Shown here: positions 55,252-64,000 of the stretch, in pieces
How the letters are laid out: each line of letters starts with the position of its first letter
How positions within the stretch are numbered: position 1 is the first letter of the stretch
Source of the DNA: Arthrobacter bambusae
GTDB taxonomy: Bacteria; Actinomycetota; Actinomycetes; Actinomycetales; Micrococcaceae
Assembly: GCF_030812595.1 (NCBI RefSeq)
Contig: NZ_JAUSSZ010000006.1
Coordinates: forward strand, 124,001-188,000
Reading direction: 5' to 3'
DNA: 64,000 bases
The notes under the pieces: model-generated
Seen by the model: only the letters and a program-made list of their open reading frames with translations
Told to the model about the DNA's origin: nothing
Databases searched by the model: none
Program-made: the position numbers and the translations under genes

Positions 55252-56010
55252 CTACCCCTTGCGGATCAACTTATGGGTGGCGGCCTGCGCAACAGGACGG
55301 ACGATGATCTCGTCAAGGTTGACGTGGTGCGGCAAGGAAACCGCGTACTTGACGACGTCGGCGACATCTTCGGCCGTGAGCGGCTTCTCGACGCCGGCAT
55401 ACACCTTCGCGGCGGCGTCCGCGTCGCCGAGGCGGTTAAGGGCAAATTCCTCCGTGCGGACGAGGCCGGGTGCAACTTCGATAACGCGGATGTTGTTTTC
55501 GGCTTCCTCGAGGCGCAGGGCTCCGGTCATGGCGTGCTGGGCAAACTTGGCCGCGTTGTATCCGCCGCCGCCCTCGTAGGCCGTGAGTGCCGCGGTGGAC
55601 GTCAGGTTCAAAACGGTGCCCTCGCCGTTGGCCCGAAGCATCGGCAGGAAGGCCCGGGTCAGCTTCAGAGTGCCGAGCACGTTGACTTGGTACATCCAGT
55701 CCCAGTCTTCGGTCTGCGCATTGGCCAAAGTGTCCGCACCCCGTGCACCGCCGGCGATGTTGATGAGTGTGTCTGCTCCCCCGGCCTCGGTGACGGCAGA
55801 GAGCAAGGCCGCGACGTCGTCGTCGTTGGTGATGTCCGCGGCGAACGGCACGGCGCCGCTCTCGGCGGCGAGCGCCTCGAGCCGTTCCGCACGGCGTGCG
55901 ACGGCGAATACTTTCCATCCATCCGCGGTGAGGGCCCGCACGGTTGCTTCGCCGATTCCCGTGCTGGCGCCGGTCACTACTGCGGTCTTCGTCTGTACTC
56001 GCTCAGTCAT
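55252..56010 (-). CDS. short-chain dehydrogenase/reductase (YdfG-like)
   Basis: This 252-aa classical SDR has TGASTGIG (residues 13-20), then an RR pair after strand 2 (VARRAERL) that indicates NADP, NIAGGARG, LTSTAAL with catalytic Ser, and YNAAK in place of YxxxK. It belongs near the serine/3-hydroxy-acid dehydrogenase (YdfG) group. It stands alone upstream of ileS on the same strand, with the T-box between, so it is probably separately transcribed. Confidence 0.85.
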   Translation of the reverse strand: MTERVQTKTAVVTGASTGIGEATVRALTADGWKVFAVARRAERLEALAAESGAVPFAADITNDDDVAALLSAVTEAGGADTLINIAGGARGADTLANAQTEDWDWMYQVNVLGTLKLTRAFLPMLRANGEGTVLNLTSTAALTAYEGGGGYNAAKFAQHAMTGALRLEEAENNIRVIEVAPGLVRTEEFALNRLGDADAAAKVYAGVEKPLTAEDVADVVKYAVSLPHHVNLDEIIVRPVAQAATHKLIRKG

Positions 56011-56030
56011 GGCACCAACCCTAACGCGGT

Positions 56031-56396
56031 TCAGCGGACACCCAGCAAGAATTCCAGCAGCACGCGGGCGTGGTTGACTTCAGGATCGCGGGCGCCGAAG
56101 AGCAGTGTCAGGCGTTTCTTCCCGGCCGCCAGCTCCAGCAACTGCTCCACGGCGGGATTCTGTTCCAGTTCGGCCAGGTATGAGCGGCGGAATTCCTCGA
56201 ACCGCTCCTGCATATGGGCAAACTCGGTGCGCAGCGGCGGCGAGGGCGCGATCTCCTTGAGCCAGAGATCCAGACGGGCGCGTTCTTTGGATATGCCTCG
56301 CGGCCAGAGGCGGTCAACGAGAACCCGGTAGCCGTCGTCGTCGGCTGCTTCGTCATAGACGCGCTTGATAGCCAAAACATCCTTAAGGTCGGTCAT
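56031..56396 (-). CDS. DUF488-family protein
   Basis: This 121-aa protein has the DUF488 pattern: IKRVYDEAADDDGYRVLVDRLWPRGISKE, a W-L-K-E-I-A-P-S motif and LLFGARDPEVNHARVLLEFL. Biochemical function is unknown. ATG 56396 matches the family start; an upstream in-frame codon at 56435 would add 13 atypical residues. It is divergent from valS with 63 bases between. Confidence 0.88.
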   Translation of the reverse strand: MTDLKDVLAIKRVYDEAADDDGYRVLVDRLWPRGISKERARLDLWLKEIAPSPPLRTEFAHMQERFEEFRRSYLAELEQNPAVEQLLELAAGKKRLTLLFGARDPEVNHARVLLEFLLGVR

Positions 56397-56459
56397 GGCC
56401 CGCATGCTACTGCACGCCCGCATGCCACGGAACAAAGGGGGCCGTGAAACAATTGGCGC

Positions 56460-59081
56460 ATGGCTGAATCAACGCAGGGTACAGACACGCCCGCCACCGC
56501 CCCCATCAACGTTCCCGACAAGCCGGCCCTTGAAGGCCTCGAGGCTGCCCTGACGCAGCGCTGGCTGGACGAAGGAACCTACAAGTTCAACCCGGACACC
56601 ACCCGGGAGCAGGTCTACTCGATCGACACTCCCCCGCCCACCGCATCCGGTTCGCTCCACGTGGGCCACATGTTCTCGTTCACGCAGACGGATGTCCAGG
56701 CACGCTACATGCGCATGACCGGCAAGAACGTGTTCTACCCGATGGGCTGGGACGACAACGGGCTGCCCACCGAGCGCCGCGTCCAGAACTACTACGGTGT
56801 CCGCTGCGATCCCGCCATTCCCTACAACGCCGACTACCGGCCGCCGGCACAACCGGCGAAGAACCAGCGCGACTTCGACGTCGTCTCGCGCCAGAACTTC
56901 ATCGAACTCTGCGAGGAACTCGCCGTCGAAGATGAGAAGGTCTTCGAGAACCTCTTCCAGACCCTCGGCCTGTCCGTTGACTGGGACCTGACGTACCGCA
57001 CCATCGACGACACCTCCCGTGCTGTGTCCCAGCGTGCCTTCCTCGCCAACCTGAACGCCGGCGACGCCTACATGGCCGAGGCCCCCACGCTGTGGGACGT
57101 GACGTTCCGCACCGCCGTCGCGCAAGCCGAGCTGGAAGACCGCGAGGTTGCGGGCGCCTACTACCGTTACCCCTTCTTCACTGCTGACGGCGAGAAGATC
57201 TACATCGAAACCACGCGCCCGGAACTGCTAGCCGCGTGCGCTGCGCTGGTGGCAAACCCCGACGACGAGCGGTACCAGCCGCTGTTCGGCAAGACTGTCA
57301 CATCCCCCCTGTTCGACGTCGAGCTCGAGGTCAAAGCCCACCCGCTCGCCAAGGCGGACAAGGGCTCCGGCATCGCCATGGTCTGCACCTTCGGCGACCT
57401 GACCGACGTCACCTGGTGGCGCGAGCTGCAGTTGCCTACACGCGCCATCATGGGCCGCGACGGCAGGATCATCGCGGAGACCCCGGAGTGGATCACCACC
57501 GACGCCGGAAAGGAAGCCTACGCGGCGATTGCCGGGAAGACGGCGTTCTCTGCCAAGGAGGCGGTGGTTGAGCTTCTCATTGCCGCCGATCTGCTCGATG
57601 GCGAGCCCAAGAAGATCACCCACCCCGTGAACTTCTTCGAGAAGGGCGACAAGCCCCTTGAAGTTGTCACGTCGCGCCAGTGGTACATCCGCAATGGCGG
57701 CCGGGACGAGGACCGCCGCGAACGGTTGATCGCCCGCGGACACGAGATCGACTTCCACCCGTCCTTCATGCGCTCCCGCTACGAGAACTGGATCTCCGGG
57801 CTGAACGGTGACTGGCTCGTTTCGCGCCAGCGTTTCTTCGGCGTACCCATCCCCGTCTGGTACCCGCTGGACGCCCAGGGCAACCCGGACTACGCGAACC
57901 CCATCCTGCCCTCCGACGAGTCCCTTCCCGTCGACCCCGCGGCGGACGCGGCCCCGGGCTTCGATGAGTCCCAGCGCGAACAGCCCAACGGCTTCATCGG
58001 TGACGCCGACGTCCTGGACACCTGGGCCACGTCTTCGCTGACCCCGCAGATCGTGGGCGGCTGGAGCCGTGACGAGGAACTGTTCGGCAAGGTCTACCCC
58101 TTCGACCTCCGCCCGCAGGGACACGACATCATCCGCACCTGGCTCTTCTCCTCGGTTGTGCGGGCAGATGCCCTGCAGAACAGCGCGCCGTGGAAGCACG
58201 CCGCCATCTCGGGCTGGATCCTGGACCCGGACCGCAAGAAGATGTCCAAGTCCAAGGGCAACGTGGTTGTTCCCACCGATGTCCTGAACGAATTCGGCTC
58301 CGACGCGGTCCGTTACTGGGCTGCGTCCGCCAAGCTCGGTGCGGACACGGCCTACGAGATCGCCCAGATGAAGATCGGGCGCCGCCTGGCCATCAAGCTG
58401 CTCAACGCCTCCAAGTTCGTGTTGAACCTGGGAGCTACGGAGAACTCGGTGGTCGGCGAGGATCTGTCCGTCCTGAGCAACCCCCTGGACCGGGCTTTGC
58501 TGGCTCAGCTGGCCGACGTTGTGGCCCAGTCCACCAAGGCATTCGACAACTACGATTACGCCCGCGCCCTGCAGATCACTGAGTCGTTCTTCTGGCAGTT
58601 CACGGACGACTACGTGGAGCTCATCAAGGACCGCGCCTATGGTGCGGCCGGCGAGGCCGAACAGGCATCCGTGCTTGCTGCCCTTGCCACGACGCTGGAT
58701 TCGCTGTTGCGTCTGTTCGCGCCGTTCCTGCCTTTCGCCACCGAAGAGGTCTGGAGCTGGTGGCGCGCAGGTTCAGTCCATCGCGCGGCGTGGCCGGCAG
58801 CCGTGGAAATCCTCGACGGCGACACCACCATGCTGGGCACTGTCGGCATCGCGCTGAGCGGCATCCGCAAGGCCAAGTCCGAGGCGAAGGTCAAGCAGCG
58901 CACCGAGGTCCTCTCGGCCACCATCACCGCCACCGAGTCGTTTGTTGCACAGCTGGAAGCCGGACTGGGAGACCTGAAGGCCGCGGCCAACGCGCAGGAG
59001 ATTTCGCTGGTAGCCGGGGACGGGGAACTCACGGTAAGCGACGTGGTCCTGGCACCTGCCGAGGAGCCCGCCCAGGCGTAG
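56460..59081 (+). CDS. valS: valine--tRNA ligase
   Basis: This 873-aa class I synthetase has the HIGH motif as TASGSLHVGHMF near residue 65, GWDDNGLPTERR (valine pocket region), an editing domain, and KKMSKSKGN (K594-S598). The C terminus has a short helical segment with TESFVAQLEAG. The ATG has no strong ribosome site in view. A terminator hairpin follows 34 bases after the stop. No T-box was seen upstream. Confidence 0.95.
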   Translation: MAESTQGTDTPATAPINVPDKPALEGLEAALTQRWLDEGTYKFNPDTTREQVYSIDTPPPTASGSLHVGHMFSFTQTDVQARYMRMTGKNVFYPMGWDDNGLPTERRVQNYYGVRCDPAIPYNADYRPPAQPAKNQRDFDVVSRQNFIELCEELAVEDEKVFENLFQTLGLSVDWDLTYRTIDDTSRAVSQRAFLANLNAGDAYMAEAPTLWDVTFRTAVAQAELEDREVAGAYYRYPFFTADGEKIYIETTRPELLAACAALVANPDDERYQPLFGKTVTSPLFDVELEVKAHPLAKADKGSGIAMVCTFGDLTDVTWWRELQLPTRAIMGRDGRIIAETPEWITTDAGKEAYAAIAGKTAFSAKEAVVELLIAADLLDGEPKKITHPVNFFEKGDKPLEVVTSRQWYIRNGGRDEDRRERLIARGHEIDFHPSFMRSRYENWISGLNGDWLVSRQRFFGVPIPVWYPLDAQGNPDYANPILPSDESLPVDPAADAAPGFDESQREQPNGFIGDADVLDTWATSSLTPQIVGGWSRDEELFGKVYPFDLRPQGHDIIRTWLFSSVVRADALQNSAPWKHAAISGWILDPDRKKMSKSKGNVVVPTDVLNEFGSDAVRYWAASAKLGADTAYEIAQMKIGRRLAIKLLNASKFVLNLGATENSVVGEDLSVLSNPLDRALLAQLADVVAQSTKAFDNYDYARALQITESFFWQFTDDYVELIKDRAYGAAGEAEQASVLAALATTLDSLLRLFAPFLPFATEEVWSWWRAGSVHRAAWPAAVEILDGDTTMLGTVGIALSGIRKAKSEAKVKQRTEVLSATITATESFVAQLEAGLGDLKAAANAQEISLVAGDGELTVSDVVLAPAEEPAQA

Positions 59082-59445
59082 TTTCGAGGGGCCCGGTAGT
59101 TTCAAGGGCAAAGGGGAAGCCCCATCAGCGTTTAGCCGTTGGTGGGGCTTCGACTCTTCGGCTGTCTGGTGACGTCTTGACAGTCTGGCGGAATCCGCGG
59201 ACTTTCAGGTCTTCCTACCTCGTCACTGGTAGCCTGCATCCAACTTTGCCGAAGGCTGCGTCAGATGCATATCACTGAATCTCTGGTTTCCGTGTCCCTC
59301 TTCTTTCGAAGTGGGTAACTTCTATTCTTGACCTGCCCCCGGGTCAGCACAACCCCTCTTCCGGAACTACTGGGCTGTAATTCGCGAGCTTCGTGGCGGG
59401 CTTCCGGGGTTCTGGGCCGGGATGCTTTGTGGCACAGTGTTTGCT
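59082..59445. other. intergenic region valS/fpg, terminator only
   Basis: 364 bases with the valS terminator at its start. The rest has no gene, repeat or regulatory motif that I recognise. The promoter for the DNA glycosylase gene should lie here. Confidence 0.5.
59116..59151 (+). terminator. valS terminator
   Basis: GAAGCCCCA pairs with TGGGGCTTC; an inner 5-bp stem (CAGCG/CGTTG with one G-T pair) extends it to a single hairpin with loop TTTAGC. The downstream T-tract is short. Confidence 0.7.
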
Positions 59446-60321
59446 ATGCCAGAACTTCCCGAAGTGGCCGGGCTGACTGCCTTCCTGGGCAGGAATCTGC
59501 TCGATGCCGAGCTGACGAAGATCCAGATCACTTCCTTTGCCGTGCTCAAGACGGCCGATCCGCCCTACTCGGCTTTGGAGGGGCGCAAGATCACGGGGGT
59601 TGAACGGTTCGGAAAATTTGTCAGCCTCGACGCCGACGGAATCCATTTCGTCTTCCACCTCGCCAAGGCCGGGTGGCTGCGCTACACCGAACAGCCCTCC
59701 CAGGCCCAGCTGAAAATGGGCGGCAGCAATATTGCCGCGAGGCTCGCCTTCACCAAGAACGACGGCGAAACGCACGTTGGTGTGGACCTCACCGAGGCCG
59801 GCACGAAGAAGAGCCTGGCTATCTACGTTGTCCGCAGCCCCTTCGATGTTCCCGGCATCGCGACGCTCGGCCCGGATCCGCTCAGTCCCGAATTCACGGC
59901 GGAAACCCTGGCAGGGATCCTTTCCGGCAACTCCCACCAGATCAAGGGACTGCTGCGGAGCCAAAGCGTCATGGCGGGCATTGGCAACGCCTACAGCGAT
60001 GAAATACTGCACGCAGCCAGGATTTCTCCGTTCGCGATCGCCAAGTCCTTGGACATGGAAACAACGCAAGTCCTCTATGAGTCCATCGAAAAGGTCCTGG
60101 GTGCAGCGGTGGCCGCCGCAGTAGGGAAAGCCTCGAGCGAACTGAAAGACACGAAGCGGACCACCATGCGGGTTCATGGCAGGGCGGGAGAGCCTTGCCC
60201 CGTGTGCGGGACTACCATCCGCGAGGTTTCCTTTGCCGACACCGCGTTGCAATATTGCCCTGGCTGCCAGACAAACGGGAAAATCCTCGCGGACCGTAGG
60301 ACCTCGCGATTCCTGAAATAA
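59446..60321 (+). CDS. Fpg/Nei-family DNA glycosylase
   Basis: This 291-aa base-excision enzyme has catalytic P2 and E3 (PELPEV), the H2TH motif GIGNAYSDEIL, and a C-terminal zinc finger CPVC...CPGC. It removes oxidised bases and nicks the strand. The last residues diverge from classical MutM, so it may be a Nei-type paralogue rather than the main MutM. ATG 59446 is forced by the requirement for Pro2. It is monocistronic. Confidence 0.9.
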   Translation: MPELPEVAGLTAFLGRNLLDAELTKIQITSFAVLKTADPPYSALEGRKITGVERFGKFVSLDADGIHFVFHLAKAGWLRYTEQPSQAQLKMGGSNIAARLAFTKNDGETHVGVDLTEAGTKKSLAIYVVRSPFDVPGIATLGPDPLSPEFTAETLAGILSGNSHQIKGLLRSQSVMAGIGNAYSDEILHAARISPFAIAKSLDMETTQVLYESIEKVLGAAVAAAVGKASSELKDTKRTTMRVHGRAGEPCPVCGTTIREVSFADTALQYCPGCQTNGKILADRRTSRFLK

Positions 60322-60357
60322 CCGTGGCTGCCGCTCAACCGGCCGCCACGGTTCAGG

Positions 60358-60972
60358 CTAGTTGAATTCCGGGCTTTCGGTACGGCTGCGCTTGAGCTCG
60401 AAGAAGTGCGGGTAGCCGGCCAACGTGACAGTGGCATCCCAGATCCGGCCGGCTTCCTCGCCACGGGGAATACGGGTGAGGACCGGGCCGAAGAAGGCCG
60501 TACCGTTGACTGCTACCACCGGGGTTCCAACGTCCTGGCCCACCAGGGATATCCCCGCTTCGTGGCTGGCGCGCAGCTGGGCATCGTATTCCTCGGAATC
60601 GGCGAAACGGGCCAGATCGGCGGGGAGGCCGGTTTCGGCGAGGGCCTTGGAGATGACCTCGGCGAAATCCTTGATGCCTTCGTGGTGGATGAGGGAACCC
60701 ATCGCGTCGTACAGCGGCTTGATGTACTCGTGTCCGTGCAGCTCGCTGGCGGCAATGATGACACGGACAGGTCCCCAGCCGAGCTTCATTTTCTCCATGT
60801 ATTCAGCAGGCAAATCGCGGCCTTCATTGAGGACGGAGAGGCTCATGACGTTCCAGTTGGTCTCGATGCCGCGGACATCCTCGACCTCACCGATCCAACG
60901 TGATGTCACCCAGGCAAAAGGGCACATGGGATCGAACCAGAAATCAACCTTGTTGGCGGTCTGCTCGGGCAC
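60358..60972 (-). CDS. mycothiol-dependent nitroreductase (Rv2466c) homologue lacking the second active-site Cys
   Basis: This 204-aa protein has a thioredoxin fold with helical insert (DsbA-like), very close in pattern to mycobacterial Rv2466c: FWFDPMCPFAWVTSRW, then NVMSLSVLNEGRD, GTPVVAVNGTAFFGPVLTRIPRG and YPHFFELKRSRTE. The active site reads C17-P-F-A20, whereas Rv2466c has CPWC, so only one cysteine is present. GTG 60972 follows GAGGAG at 7 bases. A monothiol mechanism with mycothiol is plausible. It lies 92 bases downstream of clpX. Confidence 0.9.
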   Translation of the reverse strand: MPEQTANKVDFWFDPMCPFAWVTSRWIGEVEDVRGIETNWNVMSLSVLNEGRDLPAEYMEKMKLGWGPVRVIIAASELHGHEYIKPLYDAMGSLIHHEGIKDFAEVISKALAETGLPADLARFADSEEYDAQLRASHEAGISLVGQDVGTPVVAVNGTAFFGPVLTRIPRGEEAGRIWDATVTLAGYPHFFELKRSRTESPEFN

Positions 60973-61064
60973 AGGGAACTCCTCAGATAGGAATAAGGGG
61001 ACGCGGTTGGCCGGACTGGTTTTCCACAAGGGGCGCATCCGGCACCAATGATGCAAACCGCGGG

Positions 61065-62351
61065 CTAGGCGGACTTATTCCGACGCTTCGCAATGACCTC
61101 ATGCGCGATCATGGTGGGCTGGCCCTTCTTGTTCACTGCGTCAGCAGTGATGACAACGCTGGCGATGTCGTCCCTGCTGGGCAGGTCGAACATCACCGGG
61201 AGCAGGACTTCCTCCAAGATGGCGCGCAGGCCGCGCGCTCCGGTGCCGCGTTCAAGGGCTTGGTCCGCAATCGAGTCAAGGGCGTCATCGTCGAACAACA
61301 GCTCGACGCCGTCCAGCTGGAACATCTTCTGGTACTGCTTGATCAGGGCGTTCTTGGGCTTGGACAGGATTTGGATGAGCGCGGAACGGTCGAGGTTGGA
61401 CACGGTGGTGATCACAGGCAGGCGCCCGATGAATTCAGGAATCAGCCCGAACTTGAGCAGATCCTCCGGCATGACTTCGCCATAGCTGTCCGCGTTGTCC
61501 TTGACCTCATTGAGCGGGGCCCCGAAGCCGATGCCTTTACGGCCTGAACGCGATCCAATGATCTCCTCGAGCCCAGCGAAAGCGCCGGCCACGATGAACA
61601 ACACGTTGGTGGTGTCTATCTGGATGAATTCCTGATGCGGGTGTTTACGTCCGCCTTGCGGCGGAACCGAGGCCACTGTGCCCTCAAGGATCTTCAGGAG
61701 TGCCTGCTGCACGCCTTCGCCAGAGACGTCGCGCGTGATCGAGGGGTTCTCGCTCTTGCGCGAAATCTTGTCGATCTCGTCGATGTAGATAATGCCTTGC
61801 TCGGCCTTCTTGACGTCGTAGTCTGCGGCCTGGATGAGCTTCAGCAGGATGTTTTCGACGTCTTCGCCGACGTATCCGGCCTCGGTCAGCGCCGTGGCGT
61901 CGGCGACGGCGAAGGGTACGTTCAGGCGACGCGCCAGGGTTTGTGCCAGGTAGGTCTTGCCGCAGCCGGTGGGACCGATGAGCAGGATGTTCGACTTGGC
62001 GATCTCGACATCTTCGTGGTGTCCGCCTTCACCCAGGCCGGTCTTCGGTGCGTGGCCTGCCTGGATGCGTTTGTAGTGGTTGTAGACCGCGACGGCGAGG
62101 GATCGTTTCGCGGGCTCCTGGCCAATGACGTATTCCTGGAGGAAGTCGAAGATTTCCCGCGGCTTGGGCAACTCGAAGCTACCAAGATCCGATACTTCGG
62201 CGAGTTCCTCTTCGATGATCTCGTTGCAGAGTTCGATGCACTCGTCGCAGATGTACACGCCGGGCCCGGCAATCAGCTTCCGAACCTGCTTTTGGCTCTT
62301 TCCGCAGAAAGAACACTTCAGCAGATCCGTGCTCTCGCCAATCCGAGCCAT
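61065..62351 (-). CDS. clpX: ClpX ATPase subunit of Clp protease
   Basis: This 428-aa AAA+ unfoldase has the N-terminal zinc domain with C13, C16, C35 and C38. Walker A is GPTGCGKT, Walker [10 protein letters not shown], and the ClpP-docking loop carries the IGF motif within KGIGFGAPL. It forms hexamers that feed substrates to ClpP1P2. ATG 62351 follows AAGGGA; the open frame extends upstream without family similarity. It is third in clpP1-clpP2-clpX order, 183 bases after clpP2. Confidence 0.97.
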   Translation of the reverse strand: MARIGESTDLLKCSFCGKSQKQVRKLIAGPGVYICDECIELCNEIIEEELAEVSDLGSFELPKPREIFDFLQEYVIGQEPAKRSLAVAVYNHYKRIQAGHAPKTGLGEGGHHEDVEIAKSNILLIGPTGCGKTYLAQTLARRLNVPFAVADATALTEAGYVGEDVENILLKLIQAADYDVKKAEQGIIYIDEIDKISRKSENPSITRDVSGEGVQQALLKILEGTVASVPPQGGRKHPHQEFIQIDTTNVLFIVAGAFAGLEEIIGSRSGRKGIGFGAPLNEVKDNADSYGEVMPEDLLKFGLIPEFIGRLPVITTVSNLDRSALIQILSKPKNALIKQYQKMFQLDGVELLFDDDALDSIADQALERGTGARGLRAILEEVLLPVMFDLPSRDDIASVVITADAVNKKGQPTMIAHEVIAKRRNKSA

Positions 62352-62534
62352 GTGGGAATCCCTTCGTTTCATGCGGGTGGTGCAGCCCCGTACCTCTCCG
62401 CAGTTTTGCAGGATCGCAGCGGGGGCGCCACCATGACAACTTCCACTGTAGGACACAATGGGCTGCTTGGGTTGAAACAGAACGCCGGTGCGGTCCATAT
62501 TTCCTGAACCGCACCGGCGTCGAGTTTTGGCCAG

Positions 62535-63194
62535 TTACCTTGCGATCGCCTGGGGCTTGATCTTGCGGGAATCCAGCACCTGGTCGATCAATCCGTAATT
62601 CATCGCCTCGGCGGCGGTGAGGATCTTGTCGCGCTCAATATCGTTGTTGACCTGCTCCGGCGTCCGGCCGGAGTGCTTGGCAAGTGTCTCCTCAAGCCAC
62701 GAGCGCATGCGCATGACTTCTGCGGCCTGAATCTCAAGGTCCGAAGCCTGGCCCCCCTGGCCGCCGGACAGCGACGGCTGGTGGATCAGGACCCTGGCGT
62801 TGGGCAGTGCGAGGCGCTTGCCCGGAGTGCCGGCCGCAAGCAGGACGGCAGCGGCACTGGCCGCCTGGCCCAGGCACACGGTCTGGATCTCCGGACGAAT
62901 GTACGTCATGGTGTCGTAAATCGCGGTCATGGCGGTGAACGATCCGCCCGGGGAGTTGATGTACAAGGTGATGTCGCGGTCCGGGTCCGTGGACTCCAGA
63001 ACCAGCAGCTGGGCCATGATGTCGTCAGCGGAAGCGTCGTCAACCTGCACGCCCAAGAAGATGATGCGGTCCTCGAACAGCTTCGTGTACGGGTCCTGGC
63101 GCTTGAAGCCGTAGGGCGTGCGCTCTTCGAATTGCGGGAGGACGTAGCGGCTGGACGGGAGATTACCGGCAGACCATCCAAAGTTGTAGTTCAT
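62535..63194 (-). CDS. clpP2: ATP-dependent Clp protease proteolytic subunit ClpP2
   Basis: This 219-aa serine protease has catalytic S113 ([10 protein letters not shown]), H138 (LIHQP) and D189. The N-terminal 20 residues are longer than in ClpP1 and match the actinobacterial ClpP2 form that docks ClpX or ClpC1. It pairs with ClpP1 (36 bases upstream) in a mixed tetradecamer. Confidence 0.96.
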   Translation of the reverse strand: MNYNFGWSAGNLPSSRYVLPQFEERTPYGFKRQDPYTKLFEDRIIFLGVQVDDASADDIMAQLLVLESTDPDRDITLYINSPGGSFTAMTAIYDTMTYIRPEIQTVCLGQAASAAAVLLAAGTPGKRLALPNARVLIHQPSLSGGQGGQASDLEIQAAEVMRMRSWLEETLAKHSGRTPEQVNNDIERDKILTAAEAMNYGLIDQVLDSRKIKPQAIAR

Positions 63195-63230
63195 TTTATT
63201 GCTCCTGATCTGAATGTTTCTTGCTGCCGG

Positions 63231-63869
63231 TTACTTCTCGGAATTCGACGAGTTGGCGGTACCGCCGCCGCCGGCTACAGAGCCTGCGTGGGCGGAGATC
63301 TTGTCGAAGAAGCCGTATTCGAGCGCTTCGGAGGCGGTGAACCACTTGTCGCGGTCGTTGTCCTTGAGGATGGTTTCCACGGTCTGTCCAGTCTGTTCGG
63401 CCGTCAGCTCAGCCATGACCTTCTTCATGTGAAGGATGAGCTCCGCCTGGATCTTGATATCCGACGCCGTGCCACCGATGCCGCCGGAAGGCTGGTGCAT
63501 CAGGATGCGGGCGTTGGGCGTGGCGTAGCGCTTGCCCTTGGTGCCCGAGGAAAGGAGGAACTGGCCCATGGAAGCTGCAAGCCCGGTGGCCACAGTCACG
63601 ACGTCGTTCGGGATGAACTGCATCGTGTCGTAAATGGCCATGCCTGCGGTCACGGAGCCGCCGGGAGAGTTGATGTACAGGTAGATGTCCTTCTCCGGGT
63701 CTTCAGCCGAGAGGAGGAGGAGCTGCGAGCAGATCGCGTTGGCGTTCTCATCACGGACTTCGGATCCGAGCCAGATGATGCGCTCTTTCAGCAGGCGGTT
63801 GTAGATGTAGTTGTCCTGGGCCGCTGGATCGACTGTTGCCATCCTGGGGGCCTCTGCGTGCTGTGACAT
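63231..63869 (-). CDS. clpP1: ATP-dependent Clp protease proteolytic subunit ClpP1
   Basis: This 212-aa serine protease has catalytic S100 ([11 protein letters not shown]), H125 (LMHQPSGG) and D173. The C-terminal tail is Gly- and Ser-rich. It is the first gene of the clpP1-clpP2-clpX cluster; a candidate ClgR site lies upstream at the window end. Confidence 0.96.
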   Translation of the reverse strand: MSQHAEAPRMATVDPAAQDNYIYNRLLKERIIWLGSEVRDENANAICSQLLLLSAEDPEKDIYLYINSPGGSVTAGMAIYDTMQFIPNDVVTVATGLAASMGQFLLSSGTKGKRYATPNARILMHQPSGGIGGTASDIKIQAELILHMKKVMAELTAEQTGQTVETILKDNDRDKWFTASEALEYGFFDKISAHAGSVAGGGGTANSSNSEK

Positions 63870-63981
63870 TAGTACTTACCTCTCGCTGGTGACAGGGCCA
63901 TTGCTGAACTTGCCATCCCTGATCTTCACTACTTGGACACTAACCGTTTTCCACGGCGATTTGTTCACCCAAATAGCGCTG

Positions 63982-63996
63982 TTCGCTGACGGCGCA
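63982..63996. promoter_or_regulatory. candidate ClgR operator upstream of clpP1
   Basis: TTCGCTGACGGCGCA matches the actinobacterial ClgR pattern TTCGC-N5-GCGAA at 8 of 10 fixed positions. It is 113 bases before the clpP1 start, at the window edge. ClgR induces clpP1P2 in corynebacteria and streptomycetes. Confidence 0.4.
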
Positions 63997-64000
63997 CGAT

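Noticed and set aside
1..64000. CRISPR array, prophage or insertion sequence
   Set aside because: No regularly spaced repeats, cas genes, transposase, integrase or phage structural genes were seen anywhere in the window.

Overview
The window is high-GC DNA from an actinobacterium, most likely Arthrobacter sensu lato (Micrococcaceae). This is inferred from the actinobacterial ImuA'-ImuB-DnaE2 mutasome, a mycothiol-reductase homologue, the ClpX-ClpP2-ClpP1 cluster, an ileS T-box with a short stem I, and the gene order rne / thiD-tenA / rplU-rpmA-obg-proB-proA-nadD-rsfS. No database search was possible, so the genus is an inference.

Bases 1-35,000 look accessory. They hold: a cupin, a tRNA-Ala(GGC) and two TetR regulators; an agmatine deiminase-amidase pair; TatB, a CadD-like exporter, a phosphotransferase and decayed dipeptide-permease genes (5-8.4 kb); the SOS mutasome imuA'-imuB-dnaE2 behind a near-consensus LexA box (8.5-14.3 kb); a ThuA/Gfo-Idh-MocA pair beside a LacI gene reduced to its DNA-binding domain (14.3-16.5 kb); and a glycogen phosphorylase (16.6-19.2 kb). 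From 19.8 to 32.8 kb there is a carbohydrate locus: LacI and MarR regulators, then a ten-gene operon. The operon encodes a two-subunit transketolase, a zinc dehydrogenase, an RbsABC-type importer, an SDR, a TIM-barrel epimerase, an aldehyde dehydrogenase and a PfkB kinase. A 24-bp perfect palindrome lies over the likely promoter -35. The operon fits import of a sugar, oxidation or isomerisation, phosphorylation and transketolase cleavage, in the manner of the D-apiose pathway, but the substrate is unknown.

Between this operon and a second tRNA-Ala(GGC) gene sits a 2.1-kb islet (about 32.8-34.9 kb) bounded by 110-bp direct repeats. Its only intact gene encodes a 422-aa protein with a HEPN-type Rx4H motif near the C terminus, so it is a candidate solitary defence RNase. 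This is the least ordinary part of the window.

From 35 kb to the end the content is core housekeeping: rsfS, nadD, proA, proB, obg, rpmA, rplU, a TPP-riboswitch-controlled thiD-tenA fusion and RNase E/G (all minus strand); a VKOR-family protein; ndk, a DUF4233 protein, folC and T-box-controlled ileS; an SDR and a DUF488 protein; valS and an Fpg/Nei glycosylase on the plus strand; then a mycothiol-reductase homologue, clpX, clpP2 and clpP1 on the minus strand. Stretches over 300 bases without a recognised gene are 19184-19785 (glgP upstream region), 34247-34817 (right part of the islet), 42770-43177 (rplU leader and promoter), 48009-48465 (rne/VKOR divergent region) and 59082-59445 (valS terminator, then nothing recognised).
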